From Candidatus Melainabacteria bacterium (lineage in GTDB: Bacteria > Cyanobacteriota > Vampirovibrionia > 2-02-FULL-35-15): a DNA stretch of 64,000 nucleotides. A program made the translations under genes and the position numbers. Below are positions 62,756 through 64,000 of this stretch, one piece after another (positions within the stretch are counted from its first letter, which is position 1; every line of letters begins with the position of its first letter). Below the pieces are notes generated by a model, which ran no database searches, was not told the DNA's origin, and saw nothing but the letters and a program-made list of their open reading frames with translations. Where the stretch lies: assembly GCA_023250195.1 (NCBI GenBank), contig JAHFBF010000001.1, forward strand, positions 186,001 to 250,000. The letters are read 5' to 3'.

Positions 62756-64000
62756 TTCCTTTAACTTTTAAATACATAGCTAAAATCAATAAGAAAATCA
62801 CTGATGTAATTGTTATTACTAAGCCTATAAAAAATAATTTTGAGTAATAATAAAATTCAATCAAATAATTCTCGGCTTTAGGTAGATAAACTGCTCTCTG
62901 TACTAAGTTCGCTTGAATATGCTCAGCTTCTTTTCCATTAACCTTTACTTTCCAGTTATTATTCAGATTATTACCAAGTATAAGAAACCCAGGGCGATTA
63001 GTTATCGCATTAATAGTTATTTTGTTTAGATCGTATTTAATTTGAGGATTAGAGGTGAGAGGTGAGAGATGAGAGATGAAAATTTTACCCTCTGATCTCT
63101 GATCTCTGATCTCTGATCTCAATATGACTTCTTTCCTGGGATCAAAATCTGGACTGTCCAACACAACTATTATCTCTTTTGGATCTTTAATTATTTTGTA
63201 ATTCTCTATAAAAAATACCCTTGGCAAATAGTTTTTATTTTCATATATTGCACAGTCACCATCAAAAACCTTAGTAGCATATTCCGGGTCAATAGTTATT
63301 ACACTCGGAATCATAAAATATTTTACATTTAATAAATCCAGTATTTTACTTTTAAAGTTATAAATGGGGAAGGGAATATTTGGATTTACAAATAAATTAA
63401 GTTTTTCTGTGGCATACAGCTTGTTTTTATCTTTGGTTTGTACATAAACAAATAAATTAAAAATATCTTTAGGTATAAATGAGCTGTATCCTGAAACATC
63501 TTCCAGTCCATAAGGCAGAAGCGTATTTGGTTGGGCAATGTTTACATTTAATTTAATATTTCCTATTTTATCCACTGCAAAAGGCAAAATTCGAAACGGT
63601 TCATTCGATTTTCCTTTTTCATCAATTAAGAACTTTAATGCCCCCTTCTGAGGTAAAGGCTTATAAGCACCTCTATCTGACCACGTTATAAAAAATGATG
63701 AGAAATACATAAGGTCAAAAATGGTAATTATAAGAATAGAGAAGATAATGATTTTTTTTAGATTTTCTTTTATAAAGGAAATTTTATGTAAAATGAACTG
63801 GAATCCAAACCCGCTTAAAAAAGGAACACTATAACTATAAAGCTGTAAAAATCTAAAATGCTGCATCTGTTTAAAGCCCGGCAAAAAATCTTTAACTAAA
63901 AAACAAACCGGCGAGCCGGCACAAATAACAAATGAAAGAAAAACTATAAAGAAAAAGAAAATTACAAGCTTCTCTGAAAAAAGCTTTCTCAAGCTGAATA
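62748..64000 (-). CDS. YfhO-family GT-C membrane glycosyltransferase, copy C (C-terminal part)
   Basis: The frame is open to the right edge of the window, and the visible ~417 residues correspond to the C-terminal half of copies A and B. Visible parts are a helix with CAGSPVCF, LPGFKQMQHFRFLQLYSYSVPFLSG, the SSFITWSDRGAYKPLP loop, the translated repeat and the last helix. A TTG at 63992 is only the first possible start codon inside the window, not a real start, since the alignment shows about 500 residues missing. The end overlaps copy B by 8 bp. Confidence 0.85.
   Translation of the reverse strand, partial: FSLRKLFSEKLVIFFFFIVFLSFVICAGSPVCFLVKDFLPGFKQMQHFRFLQLYSYSVPFLSGFGFQFILHKISFIKENLKKIIIFSILIITIFDLMYFSSFFITWSDRGAYKPLPQKGALKFLIDEKGKSNEPFRILPFAVDKIGNIKLNVNIAQPNTLLPYGLEDVSGYSSFIPKDIFNLFVYVQTKDKNKLYATEKLNLFVNPNIPFPIYNFKSKILDLLNVKYFMIPSVITIDPEYATKVFDGDCAIYENKNYLPRVFFIENYKIIKDPKEIIVVLDSPDFDPRKEVILRSEIRDQRSEGKIFISHLSPLTSNPQIKYDLNKITINAITNRPGFLILGNNLNNNWKVKVNGKEAEHIQANLVQRAVYLPKAENYLIEFYYYSKLFFIGLVITITSVIFLLILAMYLKVKGND
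63051..63121 (-). repeat. Heptamer array in YfhO copy C (4 + 4 units)
   Basis: AGAGGTG x2 plus AGAGATG x2 (63051-63078), a 15-base spacer, then GATCTCT x3 plus GATCTCA (63094-63121). Confidence 0.9.

Noticed and set aside
57534-63121. CRISPR array
   Set aside because: The repeats are contiguous 7-base units without spacers of CRISPR length, lie within genes, and no cas genes are present.

Overview
The window is an AT-rich bacterial chromosome segment. It holds housekeeping genes at the left (mnmG, cysE, cysK, gatA, rpmG) followed by a very large surface-glycosylation region. No rRNA, tRNA, CRISPR array or transposase gene was seen. Secreted proteins with Sec-type signal peptides, multi-membrane glycosyltransferases and polyprenol-type sugar genes indicate an enveloped, probably uncultured-lineage bacterium. 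The relaxed intergenic spacing, TTG/GTG starts and heptamer-type repeats would fit a cyanobacteria-related or candidate-phylum genome, but the phylum cannot be fixed from sequence reading alone.

Layout. 1-8.1 kb is mostly minus-strand metabolism: the N-terminus of mnmG, an HD-domain phosphohydrolase (plus strand), a subtilisin-like protein lodged beside cysE, cysK-cysE, a MITE-like element, an isochorismatase-like hydrolase, a small secreted protein and gatA. 8.2-12.5 kb holds a histidine phosphatase, a small unknown gene, rpmG, a CapD/FlaA1-type nucleotide-sugar dehydratase, a DegT-type aminotransferase and an unlisted 30-residue basic peptide. 12.5-19.2 kb encodes three secreted proteins on the minus strand. 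Two share a cohesin-like beta domain, and the third is a 1364-residue Ser/Thr/Ala/Gly-rich protein with strong signals for expression, plausibly an S-layer or sheath protein. A 427-bp divergent promoter region follows.

19.6-55.5 kb is one nearly unbroken plus-strand run. Twelve consecutive paralogues, then a thirteenth after three interposed genes, encode GT-C-type membrane glycosyltransferases with C-terminal TPRs. They resemble eukaryotic TMTC / PMT-like O-mannosyltransferases: an acidic DE/DD pair after TM1, an (H/N)-P-x-N-x-E motif, an ERY-Y-P motif and TPRs. Almost all neighbours overlap or abut, so they are translationally coupled. The run also encodes another large membrane protein, a radical SAM/SPASM enzyme, an AglD/UPF0104-type membrane protein, a methyltransferase, RmlA and RmlB. 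An ORF6N-domain gene with two palindromic operators sits just after rmlB. On the right, the minus strand carries three tandem YfhO-family membrane glycosyltransferases (the last cut by the window edge) and an SGNH hydrolase gene broken at a G9 tract.

Working model (inference): the islands make activated sugars (CapD, DegT, RmlA/RmlB), load them on polyprenol carriers, and use an expanded set of GT-C enzymes to modify abundant secreted Ser/Thr-rich proteins encoded next door. Three further themes stand out. Two accessory genes (subtilase, ORF6N) are each followed at their stop codon by a duplicate of the 3' end of the neighbouring gene. Perfect palindromes lie in frame inside coding sequences. 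Seven-base tandem repeats and homopolymers lie inside glycosylation genes where slippage would switch the reading frame.
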